A stretch of DNA of 64,000 bases from Tricholomella constricta (Eukaryota > Basidiomycota > Agaricomycetes > Agaricales > Lyophyllaceae): assembly GCA_013368375.1 (NCBI GenBank), contig JAACJP010000069.1:40963-104962 (forward strand), given 5' to 3'. The position numbers and the translations under genes were made by a program. Shown here piece by piece: positions 12,231 to 22,284 of the stretch (its first letter is position 1; every line of letters begins with the position of its first letter). The notes under the pieces are model-generated. The model was not told the origin of the DNA. It did not search any database and saw only the letters and a list, made by a program, of their open reading frames with translations.

Positions 12231-12389
12231 CCTTTAAGGATCTTGGTGAGTACACTCCGTGTACCCTTCCTGCTGTGTGCAGGAGCGACGGGTGTGCACT
12301 ACCGCGTCGGCACCGCCCTTCACTGGGCGTGTGACTATACTCGACCACATGGTGGTTCGAGTCCAAGGAGCCCCTCGTTGTCAGTGTTT

Positions 12390-13821
12390 CCATACCCCAA
12401 ACATGGGTGTCAACCCTGTGCGAGTGCTCGCGGCAGAGGCCAAGTACCTGATTTCGCATTGGACAGTAGCTGCAGCGAGTTTCGAGTGCAACACCATCAA
12501 ACATGAGAGTAATGCCTACGCAAGAAGCCTGGCCAGTCAAGTTCAGTGGGTTCACGTCAGGATCGGAGAAGGCACCTATATTTGCGTCGATCTCTGCAGT
12601 GGTGGGACGTCCCACTGATGGTATGAGAGCAGGGACCTTCTTTTTGCATCGCAAAGTGGTCTCAGAAGCAAGTCCAAATGCCTTCTGCAGCGTGTACAGG
12701 AGCTTTGGACCACCAAGTGCTTTCGCAAGAAATGTGATGTCCAAATCTCGTGCGGAGAACCCTCCTCGTGCTCTGTAAAACCCTTTAAGTGCCCGTTCCA
12801 AAAGGTTTACGATGATGAGTGGCGATGCGCCTCGTTTCAAGCTCGCGGCTAGAATTTTTTGAAGCCCTGGTATGTCACCCTTTGATAGCAGCATCAAGAT
12901 GCGTCCGTGGTCATCGAGCTTTTGATTTGCGCCGGAGACCTGCTGTTTGAGATTGTAAATCTGTGTTCGAAGTCGATGTGCCGTGCAATTGAAATCATCA
13001 AGCAGCTTCTTCATTTGTTGGGCATTCAGATACTCGGATGGTGTCCCTCTAGGCACATTTCTTGCCCTTTCGACAGCCTTGCGTAAAACTGCTCCAGAAT
13101 GCATGACTACACATGTGTTGCAAGAGTTTCCTTCTGGTCCTTTCGGAGAACGCTTGCACTTCTCTGATCGGAGGATGATCTGGTTCTTCTTGCTATTGAA
13201 GCCAATTGGTTCCCAGCCCAAGTCATGGAATGTGTGCAGCTGAAATGGGTACATTGCAAGCACCAAGCCTACTGGCCACTCTATGGCCATCCCAGGACAA
13301 TCGATCTCATGCCAATTAAGAATGGAGATACCAGGCGTAGTTGGTGATGGACTTGGGGGAGGTTCTTGAGGGAACAAGACTATTCTTGAACTCTGCAGAT
13401 GTCTGGACTCGGATGACTGGATCCTCGATAGAGAAGAATACACGGAAGATGATCAGGAATGGAATGATGATTGGGTGGAGCGAGAACGTGACCCTGAGTG
13501 CTGCCCTGAATCATACGGATGGAACCTCACGTGTAGACCTGGATTCAGAGAAGTCGTCAGTGTGGTGACTGGGCTAGCACTTGCAGAGTCCTGGGGCAGT
13601 CGCAATCGTGCCATGTTGTTCCTAGATCTCTGTCGCCGTTGGCATTGCTTGACACTGTTACGATGCTGTGTCATGTTGTACATGTTCCCTGTGACCGTAA
13701 GTTTAATGTCTGCGCCACAGTGGCATCCATCGGGACCGATTGTTGTCCATTGTCGGATGTCCAGCCTGTCATCAAGGACCTGCTCAATCGGGTCTATTAC
13801 AGCTCTGACACCTGGAGTCAT
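12390..13821 (-). pseudogene. 5' segment of the decayed DUF6589-like gene
   Basis: This is the N-terminal part, starting at the ATG at 13821. The first stretch has a Cys/His cluster (CHC...QHRNSVKQC) and a Ser/Arg-rich tail, then an in-frame TGA (13449-13451). The same frame continues with NCTAHRLRTQIYNLKQQVS (likely coiled coil), AKALGGPKLLYTLQKAFG, a basic stretch, IMFDGVALE-like LMFDGVALE and GLCREHSH, the signature blocks of the family. It breaks off at GMETLTT where the LINE begins. The lone TGA with no change of frame suggests point-mutation decay. The biochemical role of the family is unknown; no transposase catalytic motif was seen. Confidence 0.7.
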
Positions 13822-14004
13822 TGCAAAAGAAGAGGGCTGAGAGACATCTATAGATCCAGTTGTGTAAAACAGTTAAACGGAGGTGACTATGTGCACTATA
13901 CTATTGCAATTATCTGCATGATCATGTTTTTAGCCGTGGTGATGCTGTGGTGATGGCAAGGTGATGCCGATGTCAGCTGAACGATCGATTGATCCCTTGG
14001 TATC

Positions 14005-14244
14005 GTGAGAAGTGTGCCTCCACCGGAGGGGGTTGATCTGAGCCAGTGCATCAGTGGACCCCCCTCGCATACACTCCTCATCATCTTCATCTCCCTCAAC
14101 CTGACCAACGACTTCCCAGAAATGGACCTCAAAGATATACTCGGAACACCCGGAGCACTAGAAGTATTTTCTAAAATTTTTAATAAGTCGGGCGCATTCA
14201 CAAAACAGGTACCCCCGAGCAACACCCACAGTACCGACAATTGA
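14005..14244 (+). other. Short unassigned reading frame
   Basis: A 79-codon frame just upstream of, and divergent from, the decayed DUF6589-like gene. Its middle (LNLTNDFPEMDLKDILGTP, then LEVFSKIFNKSGAFTK) looks protein-like, and the following GTACCCCCG could be a donor site. I do not recognise the family. It could be a single exon or a relic of another transposon gene. Chance is also possible at this length. Confidence 0.25.
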
Positions 14245-15100
14245 AGACGAAAGGGAAAGAGACATTGATGAGGAAGAAAATGGGTGGGACAGGTTTGAAA
14301 GGACAGGCAGGCAACACAGACAATGAAGAAGATGAAGACAAAGAGGAGGGAGAGAACAGAGATGAAGGAGAAGAGGAGTAATAAGGGAGGAAGGACTAGG
14401 AGACAACAAAAGACGACACGAAGAAACACACCCAGTTCACAGTGACACCAACAAACAAACTGACCAACAAGCAAGACACACTGTGACATACCAACAATAT
14501 ACTGTGGAATACCAGAAAGGCCCCATCATCGTGATCGAGCTGACGAGGCTGACTGGGGCAATGTACCAACATGCCCCAACATGTCCCTTCCATTCTCCTA
14601 TTTTCTCTTTTCTATCTAACTTCCTGCACATAACCCATTCACTCCGCCTCACTATAAATCCTATGCACTAATCATCCAGCTCATTTACAACACTTCATCA
14701 CATTCTCAAACATTAACTACTGCACACATAACGACATTACAAACACTACCTAGAGTCTACCAGATACACCGTACAGACATATCCACACACAAATTTCTCA
14801 CTTTACCATTATTTGGCTACCAGCCCTGCCCCTTAGCTCTGTAGAGTAGCTTGACCAGCAGTATGAAACCGACTTCATCATCATCATCATCTCCCTCAAC
14901 CCTAAACCGCACTGCTTACCTGTCTTTTATCCAAAATAGTGCTATCAATGGGTGGTCCCTCACCTGATCGAATGATGTCTAACAACTAGACATATAAATC
15001 CTTTTCTTCTGCCTGAGTGCACCAGGCCATCCTTGATTGTCTGGTGGTTGCTCGTACACACCAGCAAAACTAAAACGGGCTAGAATGTCAAGCACTGAGG
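14245..15100. other. Intergenic, nothing recognised
   Basis: Low-GC, partly purine-rich sequence (GAAGA/GGAGA tracts at about 14250-14400) with no supported gene. Confidence 0.5.
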
Positions 15101-15104
15101 ACTT

Positions 15105-15466
15105 TACACTTCCCCTGGTGATTCCGTATGGATTCCATGGACTCCTTGTGGAGTCCGCGGATTCCATGGAATCCATGAGGAGTCCATGTGGACAATGTTT
15201 GGGTGAGACACCACTCAAATCCAAGAGTCCAGTCCAGGTCAGTCCTTGTGGAGTCCTTGCAAATTCCGTGTGGAAAACCCGGAATCCTGGAATCCGCGCG
15301 GACTAAATTGCTTATGGAATCCACAAGGACAGCATGGAATCAAAGGACTCCGTGCTCCCCAATTTTCTAATGCAAAATTATTTGCACCAGCAGGAATTGA
15401 ACCCTTGCTTTGCCACCTCGAGCATTTGAAAGTGTCGCACTAGACCACTAGGCCACTAGACCAGTT
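15105..15466 (-). mobile_element. tRNA-derived SINE, copy 1
   Basis: On the minus strand the element starts with a tRNA-like head: A-box-like TGGCCTAGTGGTCTAGTG (15438-15455) and B-box-like GGTTCAATTCC (15393-15403), spaced as in a Pol III internal promoter. The head does not fold as a functional tRNA: its arms do not pair well. The body is packed with GGACTCC, GGATTCC and their complements, including the perfect palindrome GGATTCCATGGAATCC at about 15163-15178, and ends near GTGTAAAGTCCTC. A second member with the same plan lies at 16782-17140. Ends were not fixed by a target-site duplication. Confidence 0.6.
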
Positions 15467-15534
15467 GGCAACTCACAAAGGGCATGCTACATATTGGCAA
15501 AATGCTAATGCACGTGCTTGTGACACTGGCTCTG

Positions 15535-15905
15535 CACCAGTGACGACCACCACCAAACCACCACCACTATCACGCTACGACAACAGCGATGACGATGAAC
15601 CACCACCACCATGCCACGACAACGGCGACGATGATGACAACAACGACAACAACAACAACAACAGCAGTAGGAGAGGGCCGGATAAGGGCAGACCCCAGCT
15701 GGGGGAGAGCCACTAGGTGCGTCAACTGCGCCCACCGCCACGTACACTGACTACCACGTGCCACCAGCTGCCGCGCCAACATGACCATGGCCACGACAAC
15801 GACGACAACGGCACTACCACCACCACACCACCACCAAACCACCACCACCACCACACCACCACGACGATGGCCACCTCACCAACACAACAACAACACCACG
15901 ACGGG
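15535..15905. repeat. CA-rich low-complexity tract (ACC/ACA/ACG triplets)
   Basis: Degenerate CCA/ACA/ACG triplet sequence with almost no G or T runs on the plus strand. Open frames here are by-products of the triplet composition. It passes into the GT-rich tract at about 15905, giving two facing arms of complementary composition. Confidence 0.85.
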
Positions 15906-16690
15906 TGGTGGGGGTAGTGGGGTCGTGGGTGGGGTCGTGGTGGTGGTGGTGGTCGTGTGATGGTGGGGTGGTCGTGGTCGTGGTGGTCGTGTGGTGGTGG
16001 GGTGGTGGTCGTGGTCGTTGTGCCGTCAGTCGTGGTGTGGTGGCCCTTGTCATTGTGGTGGCCCTCGTCGTCGTCATGGTGGTCGTCATCGTGTCGTTGT
16101 CGTGGTGGTGGTTGTGGTGGCCATCGTGCTGTCACTGCTGTCGTGTAGTGGTGGGGTGGTGGTCATGGTGGTCGTGGTGGTGGGGTGGTGGTGGTCGTGG
16201 TGTCGTCGTGCCGTCGCCGTCGCGTGGGGTGGTGGCCGTCGGCTGGTCGGGTGCTGGTGGTGGCGTCGTCGTGGTGTGATGGTATGGTGGTGGTGGTGGT
16301 GGCCGTCGTCGTGGTGGTGTTGCTGCGTGGTGCTGGTGGTGCTGGTGCCGGTAGTGGTGCTGGTGTGGTGGTGGCCGTCGTCGTGGTTCTGTCATTGTCG
16401 TCGGGTAGTGGGGTCGGTGTGGTCGTGGTGGTGGGGTGGTAGTCGTGGTGGTCGTGGTGGGGTGGGGTGGTCGTGGTCGTGGTGGTGCCGTCGTGCCGTT
16501 GCCGCCGTTGCCGTTGTCGTGTGGTGGTGGGGTGGTGGTCGTGGGCTTGTTGTCGTCGTGCCGTCTACGCTGTCGCTGTGGGTGGTGGTGGTGTTGTGGG
16601 GGCCGTCGTCGTCGTGCTGTGGGTGGTGGTGCAGTGGGGGGCCGTCGTCCGTCGTTGGTGGTGGTGCTGGTGGTGGTGGTGATGGTGGTG
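15906..16690. repeat. GT-rich low-complexity tract (GGT/GTC triplets)
   Basis: About 785 bp of degenerate GGT, GTC and GGG triplets, strongly G/T-biased on the plus strand and able to form G-quadruplexes. A 325-codon open frame across it (Val/Trp/Gly/Arg-rich) has no protein-like features and is not called as a gene. Confidence 0.9.
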
Positions 16691-16781
16691 GTGATAGCAG
16701 TAGTCCAGCGCATCAGCCAAGCGTGCCTCAGGCACGTGCATCATCACTATATAGAGCTCACCGTCCACCTGTAATCAATAG

Positions 16782-17140
16782 GCTCAATGGCCGAATGGTT
16801 AACCATCCTACGCCCAAGCTTTGCCTGTTGGAAAACCAAGGGTTCAAACCTGGCTGCGGCAAATATTTTTCACAAACAATATTGGGTGACCGGACTGTCT
16901 TAGGATGTCCGAGGAGTCCGTTGGATTATTCTCTGTCAGAATCCTATCGGAATCCGAGTCCGATCTGATTGTCCGACAGATTCCGATCGGACTGAATAGG
17001 ACTCGGACTGGCCAAAATGAGTGGATTCTCTTGATGAAAGTCCTATGCAACTGGTCCGATCGGAGTCCTAGGATGGTCCTAGGAAGTCCTAGGAGTCCGA
17101 TAGGATTCCGATCAGAATAGGTGGGGGAGTGTAAAGACCT
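16782..17140 (+). mobile_element. tRNA-derived SINE, copy 2
   Basis: The plus-strand head has an A-box-like ATGGCCGAATGGTTAACC (16787-16804) and a B-box-like GGTTCAAACCT (16841-16851). It is followed, as in copy 1, by GCAAATA and a T-rich link, then a body of repeated AGTCC, GGACT and GGATTCC units with many inverted pairs, ending near GTGTAAAGACCTC. The shared order of head, link, palindromic body and GTGTAAAG end in two diverged copies of opposite orientation supports one SINE family. Confidence 0.6.
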
Positions 17141-17329
17141 CCCAGGCATGGCAGAATAGGATTTCAATGTCCAGTCCTGCTGCCAGGACCTGTCAGGCCA
17201 TGAGCACCATGCATGAACCACATTAGAGTGGTAGAAGAAGCAATAAAGAGGTTAATTTGTGAGCGATGGAGAGGAAGGCAGTGAGGACAAAGACTCCTCA
17301 ACATTATAGACCATATTATAAGTCATCAA

Positions 17330-17765
17330 TCAGAGAAACCCAAAAGGTGCTTCGAGGCAGAGATCAATAATAGCATTCCAGAAGAAAGCTGGAGTATCTA
17401 GTTTGCTACCCCCTGGATCCCAGGGAGTGTATAGGGCAATCACCCGATATTGTACAACATGACCATGTAAGTCAGATAGCAGTAGATCACAGACTAAAAC
17501 TTGCCCCACTAGATGTGGAAGAGTGAAAGAATGAGTGACAGTCAAGGAGGACCATTTGACACCAACAAGCAAACCCCATTTGCCCTTATGTCATGCACCA
17601 GTGGAGATGCCAGGTGCATCCAAAATTTGGTAATCTGGCACCAAAAATTCTCCTGAAACAGGGGTGGAGGATTTCATTTTTCCCAGGACAAATACATGAA
17701 GTGCCTCTCTTAAAATTGCACCGCGGATGGCGCTCATCTTAACAGGGTTAGCAAACAGGTAGGGG
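17330..17765 (-). pseudogene. LINE endonuclease fragment
   Basis: On the minus strand the sequence reads NPVKMSAIRGAILREALHVF, then KWGLLVGVKWSS, VLVCDLLLSDLHGH and VIALYTPWDPGG, blocks of the APE endonuclease domain of another basidiomycete LINE family (the N-terminal part of ORF2). A stop interrupts it between ISTGA and HKGKWG, and it stops before the GDFN block. The 5' side is cut at 17766 by the inverted-repeat element. No RT domain is nearby. It is distinct from the LINE at 4526-12376. Confidence 0.65.
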
Positions 17766-18405
17766 CATTACAATGTAGCGTGTCCTACAGTCCAGCGGGC
17801 CCATACATTGTAGCGTACTTGACGGCACCAGCGGGCCCGCTGGGGCCCCTACATGTAGCCGTCTGGCACGGTGCCAGCGGGACCTCTACATGTAGTCGTC
17901 TGGCACAGTACCAGCGGGCCCACTGGTGCTGCAGCGGGCCTATATGGTGCTGCAGGGGGCAGCAGGTGGGGGCTAGCGGGGCACTACCCACGTCCGCGGA
18001 CCTCCGCGGGTCGTTGTCTGTGGAGCACACCCAGTATTGCAGGGGGCCGATATGGTGCTGTGGGGGGGCAGCAGGGTGGGGGGGCTTGCGGAGCACTGCC
18101 CATGTCCGCGGACGTCCACGGGTCGTTGTCTGTGGAGCACACCCAGCACTGCAGCAGGCCTATATGGTGCTGTGGGGGCCACAGAGCAGCACACCTCCGC
18201 AGACTTGCAGCGGAGCACACTACATATAGTATGTCCGCATGACATCAGGCTTGCATGGCATTACCCATGTCCGCGGACCTCCGCGGATCATTGGCACACC
18301 CAGCACTGCAGCAGGCCTATATGGTGCAGTAGGGGGCTGCGGAGCAGGGGCTGTTACACACCTCCGCAGACTTGCAGCGGAGCACACGGAGTAGCAGTAG
18401 CAGTG

Positions 18406-18747
18406 GAGCACAAAATCAAGAACGAAGGAATAATACTCCTTGAAAGATGGAACCGGGTGTCTTTGATCATGGTCCTATTGGGCAGTTTGGACACCAACCT
18501 TGCCAGGAAAATACAATTTGAGTATGGTTAAAGACAAGGAGCAGGGCTGTTTTGCCACCTCCGCGGAGTTGCAGTAGAGCACAAAATCAAGGAAGAAGGA
18601 ATAATACTCCTTGAAAGATGGAACCGGGTGTCTTTGGTCATGGTCCTATTGGGCAGTTCGGGCACCAGCCTTGCCAGGAAAATACAATTTGAGTACGGTT
18701 AAAGACAAGGAGCAGGGCTGTTTTGCCACCTCCGCGGAGTTGCAGTG
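18406..18747. repeat. 171-bp direct tandem duplication
   Basis: Units 18406-18576 and 18577-18747 are nearly identical, with a handful of substitutions visible, and contain GATGGAACCGGGTGTCTTTG. They lie inside the inverted-repeat element on its left side only. Confidence 0.9.
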
Positions 18748-18929
18748 GAGCACACTACATGTAGCATGTCTAAAGTACATCTGCAGACCTCCATAGACTG
18801 TTGTCTGTGTAGCACACCTGGTGCTGCAGTGGGCCTATACAGTGCTAGGGGGCCATAGAGCAGAGGTGTTACACACCTCCACGGAGTAGCAATGGAGCAC
18901 ACTACATGTGGCATGTCCCACATTTCTAC

Positions 18930-20100
18930 TGGTATACCACCTCAACAGTATACAGTATCACCATCAAATCCTGTCTGGATGTTATGGTTTACCTCCATTC
19001 AATCATGGGCCTACAGAGGAGGCTACACTTAAACCTGTAGCTCCACTATAATTGTGGTGTGGAGTTAACAAAGCCTGTATCAAGTATCAAGGGAGTGTTG
19101 TGTAATGAGTATGACCTTTGTGTTCCTTAATATTTCAATAGCAGGAGGGCTGCAACAGCTGAAGGGCCGCAACAGCTGTATCTAGCTCGATATTGACAAT
19201 GCTGTGCATAAAGAGTACATTATATCGCAGTAGCAAAGTAGGTGTAAAGCTCAATATGAGAGATGGTGCTGTATCATGCACTCTGAAGCACAAACAACAA
19301 AGACTGCTGATTGACAGCTATAAGAGGACACAGGGCTACTCTCAATACATTCTCTCTGTGAATTTGTAAGAATAGCTTACATAGTGTAAATAATGCTAGT
19401 ATACAGTAGAGATGATATAAGAAAGCTACAATAACATGATGCTGCAGTGAACATAAGTACTGCAGAATAAGCAATCTTTTGGATATTGGACATGTCCACT
19501 TGTCTGTAAAGTGTACCAAAGTGGTACACTTATGCACTCTCTTTGGAATCCAGCCCACATATTAGAGGTAGGCTTGGACCAGTTAGACTAAATTCAAAGC
19601 TTGTGTATCCAAGCACATATACATTTTTTGATTGACCGTGGCGTAACAATAAATATATTTTGAAATGCATTGCCACACTGCTGCTGTGCTGTCGGAGTGA
19701 TGAAGTGTCAGTGGAACCAAGGCTGAAGATTACATCAATACAATTCACTTCTATTACAGGGCATGGAAACCTGCAGGTCTTGCATACTGGTTACGCCACA
19801 CTGCGGAGGTGACTGAAGTCCGCGGACATGCCAAATGTCATATACCTGCTCTGTAATGTGATGTCGGTATTTGAACTGGAGCCTACATCATTGTATTTGT
19901 ATACAATTTGACAATTCCATTATAGAAATTATAAAGAAGGAGAAATCACATACTGGTTGTGCAACCCCACAGCAGTGACAGAAGCCTGCAGACATGTAGG
20001 ATGCCATGCCTATGCTCCATAAATTGCACTCCGTGGACCCCTATTGCTCCATATAGGCACACTGCAGAGCGGGGTCACTGGCATTATGCCTCGTATGTTG
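18930..20100. other. Core of the inverted-repeat element, no gene
   Basis: AT-richer unique sequence between the repeat arms. No transposase or other protein-like frame was found on either strand. Confidence 0.5.
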
Positions 20101-20829
20101 GACATGCTATATAGTGTGCTCCGCTGCAAGCATGATATATGTAGTGTGCTCCGCTGCAAGTCTGCGGAGGTGTGTAACAGCACCTGCTCTGTGGCCTCCT
20201 ACAGTACCATATAGGCCCACGGCAGCCCCAGCAGGCTTGTTGACACTATGCCAGATGGCTGCACGTAGATGACGTGCTCGTACATTGGACATGATATACA
20301 TAGTGTGCTCATGATATATGTAGTGTACTCCGCTGCAAGTCCGCGGAGGTGTGCTGCTCTGTGGCCCCCACAGCACCATGGAGGCCTGCTGCAGTGCTGC
20401 ATGTGCTCCACAGGCAACGACCCGCGAACATCCGCGGACGTGGGTAATGCCCTGCAAGCTTAATGTTATGCAGACATACTATATGTAGTGTGCTCCGCTG
20501 CAAGTCCGCGGAGGTGTGCTGCTCTGTAGCCCCCACAGCACCATATAGGCCTGCTGCAGTGCTGGGTGTGCCTCACAGGCAACAACCCGCGGAGGTCCAC
20601 AGACGTGGGTAGTGCCCTGGAAGCTCAGTGTCATGCGGACATACTATATGTAGTGTGCTCCGCTGCAAGTCCGCGGATGTGTGTAACAGCACCTGCTCTG
20701 TGTCCCCCACAGCACCATATAGGCCTGCTGGGTGTGCTCCACAGGCAACGACCCGCAGACGTCCGCGGACGTGGGTAATGCCCTGCAAGCTCAATGTCAT
20801 GCAGACATACTATATGTAGTGTGCTCTGC

Positions 20830-21320
20830 TGCAAGTCCGCGGAGGTGTGCTGCTCTGTGGCCCCCACAGCACCATATCGGCCCCCTGCAATCCTGGGTGT
20901 GCCCCACAGACAACGACCCGCGGACGTCCGCGGACATGGGCAGTGCTCCGCAAGCCCCCCCACCCTGCTGCCCCCCCACAGCACCATATTGGCCCCCTGC
21001 AATCCTGGGTGTGCCTCACAGACAACGACCCGCAGACGTCCGCGGACATGGGCAGTGCTCCGCAAGCCCCCCCACCCTGCTGCCCCCCCACAGCACCATA
21101 TCGGCCCCCTGCAATACTGGGTGTGCTCCACAGACAACAACCCGCGGAGGTCCGCGGACATTGGCAGTGCCCCGCAAGCCCCCAACCCTGCTGCCCCCCC
21201 ACAGCACCATATCGGCCCCCTGCAATACTGGGTGTGCCCCACAGACAACGACCCGCGGAGATCCGCGGACGTGGGTAGTGCCCCGCTAGCCCCCACCTGC
21301 TGCCCCCCACAGCACCATAT
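20830..21320. repeat. Tandem array of ~111-bp units in the right arm
   Basis: The landmark ACCATAT recurs at 20871, 20983, 21095, 21206 and 21314, a period of 108-112 bp. Each unit carries GGCCCCCTGCAAT, CCACAGACAAC and paired CCGCGG sites. The left arm has two to three related units in reverse orientation. More diverged units extend over 20100-20800 and 18240-18930. Confidence 0.85.
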
Positions 21321-21507
21321 AGGCCCGCTGCAGCACCAGCGGGCCCGCTGGTATTGTGCCAGACGACTACATGTAGAGGTCCCGCTGGCACCGTGCCAGA
21401 CGGCTACATGTAGGGGCCCCACTGGCGCTCCAGCGGGCCCGCTGGTGCCGTCAAGTACGCTACAATGTATGGGCCCGCTGGACTGTGGGACACGCTACAT
21501 TGTAGTG

Positions 21508-21912
21508 CCTGTATGTGCAGGACCAAGAAGGAATAGGGAAAGAAAAAGAAAGGGAAGAAGAAGAAACGGAAACCGGGGCCTCCATGATTGAGAAAGGAGA
21601 GGTGAGACATGGGATAACATACAAATACAAAATAGGCATTTTGCATGCTAGAATAAACAGCATATGGAGGAGAATTGTAGATAAAAGATAAAACTAGAGG
21701 AACTAAAGGCATGAGAGATAAAGGTAGGCCCCAACCCAGGAAGAGATGGAAAATTTCCACCCCAAATTTATGATGCACCTGAGTCCTAATAGAAGACAAA
21801 AAGGAAAGAAGAAAAAGCTGGTCAAGAAAGATACCTGTGATGGGTCATTTTATCCATTGTCAATGTCCATGGACCCATGTTTATCATGATGGACATGAGT
21901 TTGCTTTGGACC
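21508..21912. other. No gene recognised
   Basis: A-rich sequence between the inverted-repeat element and the truncated LTR. It may be the displaced 5' continuation of the LINE fragment at 17330-17765, but no domain is recognisable. Confidence 0.4.
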
Positions 21913-22284
21913 TGTTAGGGCGACCTCCGAGCAGAGCTTAATCGTACTGGCAGAGGGGAATCCAATGTTATATTATGTACGATAGAGAGAACATAAGTAG
22001 GCCTACCTGGCAGAGGGGAATCCAATGAGAATAGAGTAAAAGATTCCCCCATGTCAGGAGGACGACTATATACAAGTATGGTACGTGAGGGCCAGTCCTC
22101 TGGGGTGTATGGTACGTAAATGGTATCGGATAGTCAGCGGCGCGTGTATGTACACGTTCCCGACGCTGTCCGATCCTCGTGGCTCAGGGTGCGGGCACGA
22201 GGTCGGGCGATCGACATCAGGATGTCGGGAGCCGGGATCGGGCGCGCGCTGGAAGGGGGAAGTAGCGACAGGAAGATATAAGTA
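21913..22284 (-). repeat. Truncated inverted LTR of the Tf1/sushi-like chromovirus
   Basis: This begins with TGTTAGGGCGACCTC, the reverse complement of the LTR 3' end, and follows the LTR for about 372 of 490 bp before stopping at ATAAGTA. It abuts a plus-strand integrase fragment at 22285, so two oppositely oriented pieces of the same family are fused with almost no shared bases at the join. Confidence 0.9.

Larger units (their letters stand above)
4526..12376 (-). mobile_element. Near full-length Tad1-like LINE (non-LTR retrotransposon)
   Basis: The 7.85-kb insertion on the minus strand has a 5' end at 12376, ORF1 with a CCHC knuckle, ORF2 with APE-type endonuclease, reverse transcriptase and RNase H, a 3' UTR and a poly-A tail (T run on the plus strand up to 4551). 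It is bounded by a 13-bp direct repeat GTTGTCAGTGTTT at 4513-4525 and 12377-12389, the variable-length duplication expected of target-primed reverse transcription. The 5' end appears not to be truncated. Both ORFs carry frameshifts or stops, so this copy is inactive. RNase H together with an APE endonuclease fits the Tad1 group common in fungi; the clade is inferred, not tested by phylogeny. Confidence 0.93.
323..13821 (-). pseudogene. Decayed basidiomycete multicopy gene (DUF6589-like plus zinc fingers), split by two retroelements
   Basis: Read on the minus strand from the ATG at 13821 to about 323, this is one multi-exon gene interrupted by a LINE (4526-12376) and a solo LTR (3363-3831). 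Removing each insertion with one copy of its target-site duplication rejoins the frame: the codons before the LINE (GMETLTT) run into IQKALF, and those before the LTR (RLNQ) run into LQDDSTLD. Without the insertions the gene is about 5.2 kb. The protein resembles a large family of unknown function in Agaricomycetes that I associate with Pfam DUF6589; that name is from memory and not checked. In-frame stops (13449-13451, 1756-1758, 596-598) and at least one frameshift near 2790 show that it is dead apart from the insertions. The three host segments are described separately. Confidence 0.75.
17766..21507. mobile_element. 3.7-kb non-autonomous element with long terminal inverted repeats, CACTA-like tips
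   Basis: The left tip CATTACAATGTAGCGTGTCC and the right tip, reversed, CACTACAATGTAGCGTGTCC face each other. The similarity continues inward for several hundred bp (about 17766-18240 against about 21507-20800 reversed), including matching blocks around TACATGTAG, GGGCCCGC and CGCGGACGTCCGCGG. Multiple subterminal tandem repeats and the CACTA-type tip suggest a CACTA-like DNA transposon; no transposase gene is present, so it would move in trans. I could not find a 3-bp target-site duplication (flanks GGG and CCT), which weakens the class call. Open frames in the arms are repeat artefacts. Confidence 0.6.

Noticed and set aside
15385..15466. Functional tRNA gene on the minus strand
   Set aside because: A and B boxes are present, but acceptor, anticodon and T stems do not pair properly and SINE body sequence follows directly.
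15991..16968. 325-codon open frame across the GT-rich tract
   Set aside because: Its Val/Trp/Gly/Arg composition follows directly from GGT/GTC triplets; frames on both strands are open for the same reason and it runs on into the SINE.
20830..21320. Tandem array as a CRISPR-like repeat
   Set aside because: Units of ~111 bp are contiguous without unique spacers and the genome is eukaryotic.
20631..21422. 263-codon and other long frames in the inverted-repeat element
   Set aside because: They are built from tandem 111-bp units, whose near multiple-of-three length keeps frames open. The peptides repeat the unit and appear on both strands and in both arms.
17763..21510. Target-site duplication for the inverted-repeat element
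   Set aside because: Flanks GGG/CCT and longer neighbours do not match as direct repeats, so no duplication is claimed.
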